64,000 nt of DNA from CAIZWU01 sp942492905 (GTDB lineage: Bacteria > Verrucomicrobiota > Verrucomicrobiia > Verrucomicrobiales > V1-33), in NCBI GenBank assembly GCA_942492905.1, contig OW818657.1, positions 1,922,001 to 1,986,000 on the forward strand, written 5' to 3'. The stretch's first letter is position 1. Each line of letters starts with the position of its first letter. The position numbers were made by a program, and so were the translations under genes. Below, in pieces: positions 24,698-34,132 of the stretch. The notes below the pieces were generated by a model that did no database searches, was not told where the DNA came from, and was given only the letters and a program-made list of their open reading frames with translations.

Positions 24698-26089
24698 ATG
24701 GACCCCAGCGCCCGCCCCCGCCGCCATTTTCTGAAGTCCGTCGTGGCCGGATCGATGTTGTTCCCCGGCCTCGTGCAGCAGCTGCTGGCGGAAACTGCGG
24801 ACCCACTGGCCCCGTGCCGGCCGCAGTTCCCGGTGAAGGCGAAGCGGGTGATTTTCCTGTTCATGACCGGCGGCGTTTCCCATGTGGATTCCTTCGACCC
24901 GAAGCCCGCCCTGACGCGGGATCATGGCAAGGAGATCAAAGCCGACCATCCGGAGATCAAGGGCCGCCCCGGTTATGAGCGCATCTATCTGAAGCGCCCG
25001 CAGTGGGAGTTTGCCCCGCACGGACAATGCGGCACGGAAGTCAGCACCTTGTTCCCCCACATGGCAGGGTGCGTGGACGACATCGCGCTGATCCGCTCGA
25101 TGCATACCTCGCACTCGAACCACTACAATGCGACGCTCGGCATGCACACCGGCTCGTTCGCCTTTACGCGTCCCAGCCTTGGTTCGTGGGTCAGTTATGG
25201 ACTCGGCACCCTGAACCGCAACCTGCCTTCCTTTGTGGTCATCGCGCCGAAGCAGACCTATGCCGGCACCCAGGTGTATGGCAGCGATTTCCTGCCCGGG
25301 GCGCATCAGGGCACCCTGGTGGTCCCGGGCCCTGAACCGGTGGCCAACATCACCGCGCAGACCCCGGCAAGCCTGCAGTCGCTCGAACTGGCTGCGTTGC
25401 GTGCCATGAATGAAGGCCATCTCGCCGGGCGCGATGCGGATCCCTTGCTGGCGGCGCGGCTCCGTTCTTTTGAAACCGCCTTCGGGATGCAGATGGCGGT
25501 GCCGGATGCCTTTGATCTGAAGGAGGAAAGCGAGGCCACCCTCGCCAGCTACGGCCTGCAACGCGGGCAGACCACCGGCTTCGGCTGGCAGTGTCTGGCG
25601 GCCCGCCGGTTGGTGGAGCGCGGGGTGCGGTTTGTCGAACTCATCGACACCGGCTCTTCCGGCAACTGGGACGCGCACGGCGATATGATGACCCACGCCC
25701 CGCTGGCGAAAAATGTGGACCAGCCCATCGCGGCCCTGCTGCGTGATCTGAAACAACGTGGCATGCTGGAGGATACCCTCGTGGTCTGGACCACTGAATT
25801 TGGCCGCACTCCCTTCAATAACACCGCCGAGGCCCTGGGCCGCGAGCATCATCCCTGGGCCTTCAGTTCCTGGATGGCGGGGGCGGGCGTGAAGCCCGGC
25901 ATTGTCTACGGGGCGACGGACGAACATGGCATGCGGGCGGTCGAAAAGCCGGTCCATGTCCACGACTTCCACGCCACGATCCTGCAGCTGATGGGCTTTG
26001 ATCACGAAAAACTCACCTACCGTCACGCGGGCCGGGATTACCGGCTGACAGATGTCGCAGGGCATCCCGTTAAGGAAATTCTGTCGTAA
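24698..26089 (+). CDS. DUF1501 protein (Tat-exported, sulfatase-like fold)
   Basis: Encodes 463 residues. The Tat-type signal PRRHFLKSVVAGS (7-19) leads the chain. Family marks are KRVIFLFMTGGVSHVDSFDP, LFPHMAGCVDDIALIRSMHT, RPSLGSWVSYGLG, ERGVRFVELIDTG, LKQRGMLEDTLVVWTTEFGR, and HPWAFSSWMAGAGVKPGIVY. DUF1501 proteins adopt the alkaline-phosphatase/sulfatase fold and travel with DUF1549/DUF1553 partners, as here: it starts two bases after that gene's stop. Catalysis is unproven. The pair is likely one exported complex. Confidence 0.92.
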   Translation: MDPSARPRRHFLKSVVAGSMLFPGLVQQLLAETADPLAPCRPQFPVKAKRVIFLFMTGGVSHVDSFDPKPALTRDHGKEIKADHPEIKGRPGYERIYLKRPQWEFAPHGQCGTEVSTLFPHMAGCVDDIALIRSMHTSHSNHYNATLGMHTGSFAFTRPSLGSWVSYGLGTLNRNLPSFVVIAPKQTYAGTQVYGSDFLPGAHQGTLVVPGPEPVANITAQTPASLQSLELAALRAMNEGHLAGRDADPLLAARLRSFETAFGMQMAVPDAFDLKEESEATLASYGLQRGQTTGFGWQCLAARRLVERGVRFVELIDTGSSGNWDAHGDMMTHAPLAKNVDQPIAALLRDLKQRGMLEDTLVVWTTEFGRTPFNNTAEALGREHHPWAFSSWMAGAGVKPGIVYGATDEHGMRAVEKPVHVHDFHATILQLMGFDHEKLTYRHAGRDYRLTDVAGHPVKEILS

Positions 26090-26095
26090 CTTTAT

Positions 26096-29000
26096 TTGAT
26101 CATGCCCCCCCGGAATTACTCAAAGGCCTTCGCTGCGAAGTGGCTTCACGCCGTCTGCCTGTCATCGTTCAGTGTCCCGCTCCAGGCCGGTCAGGAGAAC
26201 TTCGAGCAGTCGATCCAACCCCTGCTCAAGGAATACTGCATCACCTGCCACTCCACGGAAAAGCAGAAGGGGGACCTCGACCTCGAGCGCTTCCAGACCC
26301 TGGATTTGGTGAAGGAGGATCCGGCGGTGTGGGAGCACGCCCTGGAGCAGATCCATGACCACGAGATGCCGCCCAAGGACAAACCGCAGCCAAGTGCGGA
26401 ACAGATGAAGCTCCTGACGGATTGGATGCAGGGCACGCTGCACGGGATCGCCCTGGCAAATGCGGGTGATCCCGGACCGGTGGTGCTGCGGCGCTTGTCC
26501 AACATGGAATACACCTACACCATCCGGGACCTGACCGGCGTGCCCTCACTGGACCCGGCGAAGGAATTCCCGGTGGATGGGGCGGCGGGCGAAGGGTTCA
26601 CCAATGCCGGGGCGGCCTTGGTGATGTCGCCCTCATTGCTGACCAAATACCTCGATGCGGCCAAGGAACTGGCGGGTCATGCGGTGCTGACGCCGGAGGG
26701 CCTCCGCTTCTCCGCCGGCACTTCCTCACGCGACTGGACGGACGAATCTCTAACGAGGATCCGGGAATTCTACAGCCGCTTCACGGAATCCGGTGGGGGA
26801 ATGGCGATGAATCTGCAGGGCGTGACGTTTGATACCAATGCCGGGGGCCGTCTGCCGGTGGCCAAATATCTCGCGGCCCTCCAGGGCAAAGGCAGTGCGG
26901 ACGGGCTGAATGCCAAATACCTTGCCACGCTGCGCCAGGCATTCACTGGCACCAACTCTTCACCGCTGTTTGACGGTCTGCGGGCGAAGTTCCGCGCCGG
27001 CATGCTGGAGGCGGCGGACATTGAAGCCTGGCAGCAATCGCTGTGGCGGTTCGCCAGTGTTGGCCACATCGGCAAAAAGGACGGTCCTAAAGGCTGGCAG
27101 GAACCGGTGGTGCCGCTCGCTGCCCAGCATCCAATACGCCTCAAACTGGCCGTACCCGCCGATGGAAGTGATGTTATCCTTTATCTGGCCACCAGCGATG
27201 CCGGTGATGGCAGCACGGATGATCTTGCGGTTTGGGAAAATGCGCGGCTGGTGGCTCCGGGCCGGGCGGACTTGCCCCTGAAGGACGTGGGCGCGGTGGT
27301 GCAGCAATCGGTGCAACGACGCGAAGCCTTGATCGCGGGTGCGGCCAAATGCCTCGCGGCGGCCCATGAGGCGGAGCAGGCGACCGGACGCACTGACATC
27401 GCGAAGCTGGCGCAACAGTATGAGGTGCCCGCCGAAGTCCTGGCAGGCTGGCTGGAATACCTGGGCATTGGATCGTCCGGCGAAGTCAAGCTGGCGCCTT
27501 TGCTGGAGCAAAAAATGGAGAGCACCCCGGACTACAACTTCATCAAAGGCTGGACCGGGGCCGATGCACTCAGCGTGCTGGCGAATTCGTCGGATGCCAT
27601 GGTGCGCATTCCCGGAACCATGAAGCCGCACAGTGTGGCCACGCATCCGTCGCCCAGGCTGGCATCGGTGATTGCCTGGCGGAGTCCGGTGACCGGGGCG
27701 CTGCGCCTCAGTGGCAGCGTGCAGCACGCGCATCCGGAGTGTGGCAATGGCGTGACATGGGCGCTGGAGTTGCGCCGCGGCCATACCCGCGAGGTGCTGG
27801 CCAGCGGGGTGAGTCAGGGCGCGGCGGTCATCGGCATCCCGGTGCAGGAGAATATCCGCGTCCTCGCCGGAGATGTCATTGCGATGGTGATCGGACCCCG
27901 GGACGGCAACCACAGCTGTGATCTCACTGCCGTCGATCTGGTGCTGAACGATGGGACGAAGGAATGGGACCTCGCCAAGGACGTCTCCCCCAACATTCTC
28001 GAAGGCAATCCCCATGCCGACCGCCATGGCAACGCACAGGTCTGGCACTTTGTCAGCGAACCGGCGGCGCAGGAAACTGCTCCGATGATTCCCGTGGGTT
28101 CCTTGCTCGCCAAGTGGCGCAAAACCACCGATGCGGCTCAGCGTAAACTGTTGGCCGCGCAGGTGCAGGAGTTGCTGGCAAGCGGGCCGGGCACCCTCGC
28201 GGCCGATTCACCGGACCGGGCGCTGCACACCCAGTTGCTCTCGTTCAATGGCCCGATGCTCGCGGCGGCGTTGCGTTCCGTCCCGGAGCCTGACGCTGAG
28301 GTTCCGCCATCGCCGTATGGCCTGGACCGGGCCAGGTTCACTGGGACAAATCTCTCCGTGCAGGCGCCGTCGGTCGTCGAAGTGCGGTTGCCGGGATGGC
28401 TGGGCGAAGGCGCGGAGCTGGTTGTGACCGGCCGGCTCCAGTCCGCCGAAGGCAGTGTGCAGATGCAGGTGCTCACCACCAAACCTGCGGATCTCTCCGG
28501 CATCGCCGCGGGCAAGGCGGAAACGGCTGTCGCCAATGGCCAGTGGTCCGATAACAATCTGCGCACGATCCTCAGCGCGCCGGTCATCGTGAACGACGGC
28601 AGTGCGGCCCGGCAACGTTTTGCATCCGCCTTTGATGACTTCCGCGCCATCTTCCCCATCGTGCTCTGTTATTCGAAGATCGTGCCGGTCGATGAAGTGG
28701 TGACCCTGACGCTGTTCCATCGCGAAGATGAACATCTGAAGCGTCTGATGCTGGATGAAGCGCAAATCAAAACGTTGGACCGACTCTGGGACGAGCTACG
28801 TTTTGTCAGCGAATCCCCCCTGAAGCAGGTCGACGTTTTCGAGCAGCTCTATCAATTCGCCACGCAGGACGCCAGCCCGAGCGCCTTCGAGCCGATGCGG
28901 GAGCCTATCAGGCTTGGGGCGGAGGCCTTTAAACGGCAGCTCGTCCAGGTCGAGCCGGTGCAGGTGCAGGCGGTGCTTGATTTCGCCTCGCAGGCTTGGC

Positions 29001-30205
29001 GCCGTCCGCTCAGTGAGGCGGAGCAAAGGCAACTGCGTGCGCTCTATCAGAAGCTGCGCACGCAGGAGCTGCCGCACGCGGCGGCGGTGCGCATGCTGAT
29101 CGCCCGGGTGCTGGTGGCGCCGGCCTTTTTGTATCGCGGCGAAAAAGCCGCGCCCGGACCGCAGGCGGCCCCCGTGAACGATTGGGAGCTGGCCACCCGC
29201 CTTGCTTATTTCCTTTGGTCGTCCTCCCCGGATGAGGAACTGCGCACCCTCGCCGGCAGTGGCAGGCTGCATGAACCAGAAGTGCTCGTGGCACAAACCC
29301 AGCGGATGTTGAAGGACCCCCGGGTGCGCCGTCTGGCCACCGAATTCGGCTGCCAGTGGCTGCATGTGCGCGAGCTGGAAACCCTGGATGAAAAAAGTGA
29401 GAGGCATTTCCCCACCTTCCTCGCGCTGCGAGGCGCCATGCAGGAGGAGGCGGTGCGTTTCTTCATGGATCTGTTTCAGGAGAACCGCTCCGTGCTGTCG
29501 ATCCTCGACTCCGATCACACCTTCATGAATGGGGCCCTCGCGCAGCACTACGGCCTCGAAATCAAAGGCGAAGACTGGCAGCGGGTTGATGGCCTGCGGG
29601 CCAAGGGGCGCGGGGGAATTCTGGGATTTGCGGGCACCCTGGCCAAACAAAGCGGAGCCTCGCGCACCAGTCCGATCCTGCGGGGCACCTGGCTCAGTGA
29701 GGTCATCCTCGGGGACAAGCTGCCCAACCCACCCAAGGGAGTGCCCGTCCTGCCCGAGGAAGCCCCGCAAGGCCTGACGGAACGCCAGTTGACCGAGCGG
29801 CACAGCAGCGACCCCAAATGCTCGGGCTGTCATCTCCGGGTGGATCCGTTTGGATTTGCCCTCGAAGGCTTCGATGCCATCGGCCGCGCCCGCACCATTG
29901 ACGCCTCGGGTCTTTCCATCGATTCGAATACCAAACTGCCGGACGGCACCCAGGTCCAAGGACTCGACGGCCTCCGCACTTGGCTGGTCACGACGCGTCG
30001 CGACGAATTCCTCCGCCAATTCTGCCGGAAACTGCTGGGCTACTCTCTTGGCCGCGGGGTGCAACTTTCGGATATGCCGCTGCTCGATGAAATGGTCGCC
30101 GGGATGAAAGCCGGCGACCTCCGCGTGGGTACCCTGATCAATCAAATCGTCCTCAGCCCGCAATTCCGGGAAGTGCGGGGACGCGACTACATTTCCAAAC
30201 ACTGA
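26096..30205 (+). CDS. PSCyt1-DUF1587-DUF1595-DUF1592-DUF1588-DUF1585 cytochrome-like protein
   Basis: Encodes 1369 residues (ATG at 26102 is an equally good start). Signal peptide about 1-32. PSCyt1 has CITCH (48-52). DUF1587 follows with RLSNMEYTYTIRDLTGVPSL. A long middle region (about 330-720) contains the same beta domain as the DUF1549 protein, in swapped order. Then come DUF1595 (about 960-1020), DUF1592 (NDWELATRLAYFLWSSSPDE), DUF1588 (GGILGFAGTLAKQSGASRTS, then KCSGCHLRVDPFGFALEGFD with a third heme-type CSGCH) and DUF1585 (RQFCRKLLGYSLGRGVQLSD). Larger than typical members (about 800-1000) because of the insert. Presumed periplasmic multiheme-type oxidoreductase; role inferred. Confidence 0.9.
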   Translation: MIMPPRNYSKAFAAKWLHAVCLSSFSVPLQAGQENFEQSIQPLLKEYCITCHSTEKQKGDLDLERFQTLDLVKEDPAVWEHALEQIHDHEMPPKDKPQPSAEQMKLLTDWMQGTLHGIALANAGDPGPVVLRRLSNMEYTYTIRDLTGVPSLDPAKEFPVDGAAGEGFTNAGAALVMSPSLLTKYLDAAKELAGHAVLTPEGLRFSAGTSSRDWTDESLTRIREFYSRFTESGGGMAMNLQGVTFDTNAGGRLPVAKYLAALQGKGSADGLNAKYLATLRQAFTGTNSSPLFDGLRAKFRAGMLEAADIEAWQQSLWRFASVGHIGKKDGPKGWQEPVVPLAAQHPIRLKLAVPADGSDVILYLATSDAGDGSTDDLAVWENARLVAPGRADLPLKDVGAVVQQSVQRREALIAGAAKCLAAAHEAEQATGRTDIAKLAQQYEVPAEVLAGWLEYLGIGSSGEVKLAPLLEQKMESTPDYNFIKGWTGADALSVLANSSDAMVRIPGTMKPHSVATHPSPRLASVIAWRSPVTGALRLSGSVQHAHPECGNGVTWALELRRGHTREVLASGVSQGAAVIGIPVQENIRVLAGDVIAMVIGPRDGNHSCDLTAVDLVLNDGTKEWDLAKDVSPNILEGNPHADRHGNAQVWHFVSEPAAQETAPMIPVGSLLAKWRKTTDAAQRKLLAAQVQELLASGPGTLAADSPDRALHTQLLSFNGPMLAAALRSVPEPDAEVPPSPYGLDRARFTGTNLSVQAPSVVEVRLPGWLGEGAELVVTGRLQSAEGSVQMQVLTTKPADLSGIAAGKAETAVANGQWSDNNLRTILSAPVIVNDGSAARQRFASAFDDFRAIFPIVLCYSKIVPVDEVVTLTLFHREDEHLKRLMLDEAQIKTLDRLWDELRFVSESPLKQVDVFEQLYQFATQDASPSAFEPMREPIRLGAEAFKRQLVQVEPVQVQAVLDFASQAWRRPLSEAEQRQLRALYQKLRTQELPHAAAVRMLIARVLVAPAFLYRGEKAAPGPQAAPVNDWELATRLAYFLWSSSPDEELRTLAGSGRLHEPEVLVAQTQRMLKDPRVRRLATEFGCQWLHVRELETLDEKSERHFPTFLALRGAMQEEAVRFFMDLFQENRSVLSILDSDHTFMNGALAQHYGLEIKGEDWQRVDGLRAKGRGGILGFAGTLAKQSGASRTSPILRGTWLSEVILGDKLPNPPKGVPVLPEEAPQGLTERQLTERHSSDPKCSGCHLRVDPFGFALEGFDAIGRARTIDASGLSIDSNTKLPDGTQVQGLDGLRTWLVTTRRDEFLRQFCRKLLGYSLGRGVQLSDMPLLDEMVAGMKAGDLRVGTLINQIVLSPQFREVRGRDYISKH

Positions 30206-30211
30206 ATCCCC

Positions 30212-31543
30212 ATGAACACCCACCGTTATTCACGTCGTGCCTTCCTCCGCGGGACAGGCGTTGCCATGGCGCTGCCCTGGCTGGAATCGCACACTGTCTG
30301 GGGCGATGAACCGACCCGCGACAAACCGGCCAGTGAGGCTCCGGTGCGGCTGGCCGTTTTGTTTTCAGGGAATGGATTCCACTCCCGGGAATGGTGGGCG
30401 AAGGGGGAAGGGAAGGCGATGGAACTGGGCAAGGTGCTCGCGCCCCTGCATGAGTTCCGCGATAAGCTGCTCTTTGTCAGCGGGCTGTATCACGAGGAAG
30501 CGAGGAAGGGAAATATCCACAGTTCGCAGACCGGAAATCTGTTGTCAGGCGCGCCGATTGCCTCCGGTGGGGAGATCCGCTCGGGCACGAGTTTTGATCA
30601 GGTGCTGGCGCAGTCTTATGGACGCTCCACCAAGGTGCCGAGCCTGGTGCTGGGTTGCGAGCGGTCGAATCCATCGGTGCATAAAAACTACTCGATGCTC
30701 TACAGCTCCCACATCTCGTGGAGTTCGCCGACCACCCCTACGCCGCTGGAACTGTATCCGGCGCTGGCCTTCGACCGGCTCTTCAAGGATGAGGTCGCGC
30801 CAGGGGACAAGAGCGTGCTGGATGCGGTAATGGAGGATGCCCAGGATTTGCGGCGGCACATCAGCGGCAGTGACCAACGCAAGCTCGACGAGTATCTTGA
30901 CTCCGTACGGGATGTGGAGAAGCGCATCGACAATGCGGGCAAGCGCGGCGAGCTGCAGGGCTGGCGGCCCACCCTCGACAAGCCGAATATCAAACGTCCG
31001 GCTGACGGCATCCCGCAGGACATCGGGGAACACATGCGGCTGATGTGTGATCTGCTGGTGCTGGGTTTCCAGACCGACACCACCCGCATCACCACCCTGA
31101 AGCTGAACAATGACCACAGCGCGCTGCGCTTCCCCAATCTGCCCAGCGTGCAGCAGGCCGGCCACGGCATCGACTACATGATCCATCACCTGCTCTCGCA
31201 CTCCGATGCGGACGACTGGCTGAAGGTGAACCAGTTCTTCATCGAGCAGCTGGCGTATATTGCGGGCAAGCTGGACGCCATCGAGGAAGGCCCGCGCACC
31301 CTGCTCGACAACACCATGCTGATGCACTGTTCCAGCATGATGGCCGGCGCAAAACATGACAACGATCAGCTACCCGTCATCGTGCTGGGAGGGGCCGGAG
31401 GCCGCATCAAGGGCGGGCGGGTGATCGACAAGAAGGACCAGCCCGACCGTCAGCTGTGCCGCTTGTTCATGTCGATGATGGACAAGATGGACGTGCGTCC
31501 GAAGACGTTTGGCGATGCGAAATCGATGCTGGAGGAAGTCTGA
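30212..31543 (+). CDS. DUF1552 protein (Tat-exported)
   Basis: Encodes 443 residues. Tat signal SRRAFLRGTGVAMALPWLES near residue 7. Family segments: VRLAVLFSGNGFHSREWWAK, LGKVLAPLHEFRDKLLFVSG, SSHISWSSPTTPTPLELYPA, SVLDAVMEDAQDLRRHISGS, LDEYLDSVRDVEKRID, and the closing DNTMLMHCSSMMAGAKHDND, QLPVIVLGGAGGRIKGGR. DUF1552 proteins are the standing partner of DUF1592/DUF1588 proteins; here it starts six bases after that gene. It shares the phosphatase-like fold with DUF1501. Last gene of the GntR-led operon. Confidence 0.92.
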   Translation: MNTHRYSRRAFLRGTGVAMALPWLESHTVWGDEPTRDKPASEAPVRLAVLFSGNGFHSREWWAKGEGKAMELGKVLAPLHEFRDKLLFVSGLYHEEARKGNIHSSQTGNLLSGAPIASGGEIRSGTSFDQVLAQSYGRSTKVPSLVLGCERSNPSVHKNYSMLYSSHISWSSPTTPTPLELYPALAFDRLFKDEVAPGDKSVLDAVMEDAQDLRRHISGSDQRKLDEYLDSVRDVEKRIDNAGKRGELQGWRPTLDKPNIKRPADGIPQDIGEHMRLMCDLLVLGFQTDTTRITTLKLNNDHSALRFPNLPSVQQAGHGIDYMIHHLLSHSDADDWLKVNQFFIEQLAYIAGKLDAIEEGPRTLLDNTMLMHCSSMMAGAKHDNDQLPVIVLGGAGGRIKGGRVIDKKDQPDRQLCRLFMSMMDKMDVRPKTFGDAKSMLEEV

Positions 31544-31633
31544 AGCCGCCATCGGTTCCGGTTTTGCCGGAAGGCAAGGCGTGGCCGACAGGAAGATTGC
31601 ATGAAGTGAGGTTGGCTGCTATGCCTCCCGGAT

Positions 31634-33025
31634 ATGGCCAAACCTTTCCTCCCGGGACTCATGATGTTGACCTGCTCTGCCATGGTGGCGGCGGGCGCGA
31701 AAGTTTATTATGTGAACCAGCCGGAAGGAGTGCCGGGCACGGGGCAGGCGGGGGTGATCATGGCGGTCAATCCTGACGGGACCGGCCTGGCAACGCATTA
31801 CACGGCTGCCGGGCCCACGGATCTGCGGGGGATCGCAGTGGATCCTGAGAACAATCGGCTGTTTTTTGCTTATTGCGAATTGGCGGGCGGAGTGAATCCG
31901 GTGCAGGTCTCACTGCGCACGCTGCCGCTGGTGATTCCGGGAGGTGGCGCCACGCCGGTGACGATCCTGACCTTGCCGGACGGCACGCCAGGGAGTGCGG
32001 GGAATGCTGTGGCTGATGTGGAATACGACCGCACCTGGCAGCAGGTTTATTTTTCCCAGCCGGGGATGAAGCTGCTGCGCCGCTGCGATCCTGCGGGCGG
32101 CAATTTGACCAACGTGCTGACGCATCCGGGGGCTGGGGTCGCGCTGCGCGATGTGGGGCCGTATTTTTTCGGGCTGGATCTGGTGAACCGCGATGCCTAC
32201 TGGGCGGTGGTGACGACTTCCGGCGACACCAACACCGCTTACAGCAAAGGATCGCTGGCGGGGGTGGTGGATGCGGCCTTTTCCCTGACCACTCCTTCAC
32301 GCACCCGGGATATCGCGGCCGATCTCACCGCCCCGGATGGGCTGCGGCTTTATTGGAACGACCGGCAAAATGGCGCAGTCTATACCCGGCTGGCGGCAGG
32401 CGGGCCGGTGGTGACGGTCGCCAGCGGTCTGAATGCACCGCATGGGCTGGTGATTGATCCGTTGGCCAGGAAAGGCTATATCTCCGATACTGGAAAACGG
32501 GGCAGTGGATCGCAAGCGAGCTCCCACCGGGTGGTGCGGATCAGTCTGGATGGGTTGAGCCCGATCGAGTATCTGTCGCCGGTCGATGTGGTGGCGGAGC
32601 CCTGGGATGTGGCGTTGGATCTGACCTCCAGTTCCTATGACGATTGGCGGCGGCGCTTTTTTGCCCAGGGCGCGGCCGGCACGGGAATGAATGATGACCC
32701 GGATGGCGATGGCCTGACAAATCTCGGCGAGTATGCCTTTTTCTGCAGCCCGATCCATGCCGATGCGTGGAAAGCAGGGCAGGTCTTCGACGTGCAGCCG
32801 GGCCGGATCCGGGTGGCGCGGCACCGTCGCACGGATGTTGATGTCAGAGTCGAAGTCTCCACCAACCTGACGGATTGGCATTGGAACGGGGACGCCACGG
32901 GCCTGACTTATTTGAATTTCTCCGCGCCGGAGAGCCGCGATGAGGACAGCGAGTGGATCACAGTGAGTTCTGCGATCTCCGGACAGCAGCGGTTTCAGCT
33001 GAGGCTGTCGGTTCGATTGCTTTAG
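31634..33025 (+). CDS. Exported beta-propeller-like protein
   Basis: Encodes 463 residues with a signal peptide (about 1-21). Residues about 25-330 hold NHL/LDL-receptor-type propeller repeats: ADVEYDRTWQQVYFSQPGMK, LLRRCDPAGGNLTNVLTHPG, TAPDGLRLYWNDRQNGAVYT, and LNAPHGLVIDPLARKGYISD. A Ca-binding DPDGDGLTNLGEYAFF follows near 350. The C-terminal ~80 residues (VRVEVSTNLTDWHWNGD to the end) resemble a domain seen at the end of other exported proteins of this window. It lies 90 bases after DUF1552 and may belong to the same unit. Confidence 0.75.
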   Translation: MAKPFLPGLMMLTCSAMVAAGAKVYYVNQPEGVPGTGQAGVIMAVNPDGTGLATHYTAAGPTDLRGIAVDPENNRLFFAYCELAGGVNPVQVSLRTLPLVIPGGGATPVTILTLPDGTPGSAGNAVADVEYDRTWQQVYFSQPGMKLLRRCDPAGGNLTNVLTHPGAGVALRDVGPYFFGLDLVNRDAYWAVVTTSGDTNTAYSKGSLAGVVDAAFSLTTPSRTRDIAADLTAPDGLRLYWNDRQNGAVYTRLAAGGPVVTVASGLNAPHGLVIDPLARKGYISDTGKRGSGSQASSHRVVRISLDGLSPIEYLSPVDVVAEPWDVALDLTSSSYDDWRRRFFAQGAAGTGMNDDPDGDGLTNLGEYAFFCSPIHADAWKAGQVFDVQPGRIRVARHRRTDVDVRVEVSTNLTDWHWNGDATGLTYLNFSAPESRDEDSEWITVSSAISGQQRFQLRLSVRLL

Positions 33026-33032
33026 AGCCTTT

Positions 33033-33128
33033 GGGGTGGACGAGGCTCCTGCCGAGTTCCGGCTTGCTGGTTTTCCATAGCCTTGAGAGGCCAATGCTCT
33101 GCAACTCGGCAGGAGCCTCGTCCACCCC
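33033..33128. repeat. 26-bp perfect inverted repeat between convergent genes
   Basis: Left arm 33033-33058 begins GGGGTGGACGAGGCTCC and ends GAGTT; right arm 33103-33128 is its exact reverse complement. The loop is 44 bases. It starts 7 bases after the propeller gene stop and ends 2 bases before the AEC transporter stop. It could act as a two-way terminator, though it lacks a T-run, or be a mobile palindromic repeat. Confidence 0.9.
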
Positions 33129-33130
33129 GG

Positions 33131-34129
33131 TCAGCGGCTTGCCGCGTGACTCAGCCACCAGAAGGCGAGGGGGACGGTGACGAGCGAGGCAATGTGGGTG
33201 ACGAGGGTGGCCGCCGAGGCGAAGGAGGGCACGCCCCCATAAAGCCGGGCCATCACGGGGGAGACGGCGGAGGTGGGCATGAGGGCTACGATGATGGCGA
33301 GCAATTCCAGGTCCGGCGGGAGGGGCAGGGCCCTGATGATTCCGATGTAGAGGAGAGGCAGCAGGATGAGCCGCAGCACCGAGATGAAAACAAGGTCGCG
33401 GGCTTGGTCGCGGCGGAAGGCGCCCTGGAGGGTGGCTCCGATGATGATGAGCATGAGCGGGACGCTGAGGGAGCCGGTATTGCGGCAGACGGCGAGAAAG
33501 GATTGCGGAAGCCAGTCACGCGCTCCGGTCCACGCGAGGCCAATGGCGGCGAACATGCTGAGCAGCGGCGGCGAGATGAGATGCCGCAGGGTGCGCCGCC
33601 AGTCGGTGACGCCACCCAGCGTGAAGACGCCGATGGTCCAGAATCCGATGGTGGACCCGAGATTGAAGACAAAGAAATCGGCGAGGGCTCCCGGCGGCAG
33701 GCTATTCTGGATGATGAAGATGGGGAGGTAGATGAAGTTATTCATCGCACAGAGATGCACGAAGGTGCGGCGCGTGGCCGGGTCGCGGGTCTGCATGCCG
33801 CGGCACACCAGCAGGCCGGTGATGGCTCCGGCAAGCATCAGGCCGAAGGCAAGGGCCGGCATCATCCACAGGGTGCGGACCCGGGCGGGATCGAAGTCAC
33901 GGATGATGCTGTGGAAGATGAGAAAGGGATAGAAGATTTCAGCTGCGATCCTGCCCCAGCGGTCAAAATCCTCTTTTTGAGCATAACCCCACCGCCGGAT
34001 CAACCATCCGATGGCGAAGAGACCGAACAACTCCGCGATGGAGGAAAAGACGATGGATGAGCTGGGCAATGGTCGGGTTATTGGAGGTTGGCTGGTTTGT
34101 GGGAGGGGTCTCCCGGGAGCAGTCGCCAA
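33131..34129 (-). CDS. AEC-family (auxin efflux carrier-like) transporter
   Basis: Encodes 332 residues with about ten hydrophobic segments. Signatures are FGLFAIGWLIRRWG near the start, FYPFLIFHSI, CAMNNFIYLPIFIIQNS (the family asparagine-rich breakpoint), LISPPLLSMFAAIGLAW, GSLSVPLMLIIIGATLQGAF and MPTSAVSPVMARLYGG. AEC proteins export organic acids, amino-acid derivatives or similar anions. The first 25 residues (Pro/Ser-rich) may be non-coding, with a later start. The gene sits three bases behind the SET-domain gene on the minus strand, so they are probably co-transcribed. Confidence 0.85.
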   Translation of the reverse strand: MATAPGRPLPQTSQPPITRPLPSSSIVFSSIAELFGLFAIGWLIRRWGYAQKEDFDRWGRIAAEIFYPFLIFHSIIRDFDPARVRTLWMMPALAFGLMLAGAITGLLVCRGMQTRDPATRRTFVHLCAMNNFIYLPIFIIQNSLPPGALADFFVFNLGSTIGFWTIGVFTLGGVTDWRRTLRHLISPPLLSMFAAIGLAWTGARDWLPQSFLAVCRNTGSLSVPLMLIIIGATLQGAFRRDQARDLVFISVLRLILLPLLYIGIIRALPLPPDLELLAIIVALMPTSAVSPVMARLYGGVPSFASAATLVTHIASLVTVPLAFWWLSHAASR

Positions 34130-34132
34130 CCA

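Noticed and set aside
33083..34060. Plus-strand ORF (325 codons) opposite the AEC transporter
   Set aside because: Highly charged Gly/Asp/Glu composition typical of antisense to a membrane protein; the minus-strand product has clear transporter features.
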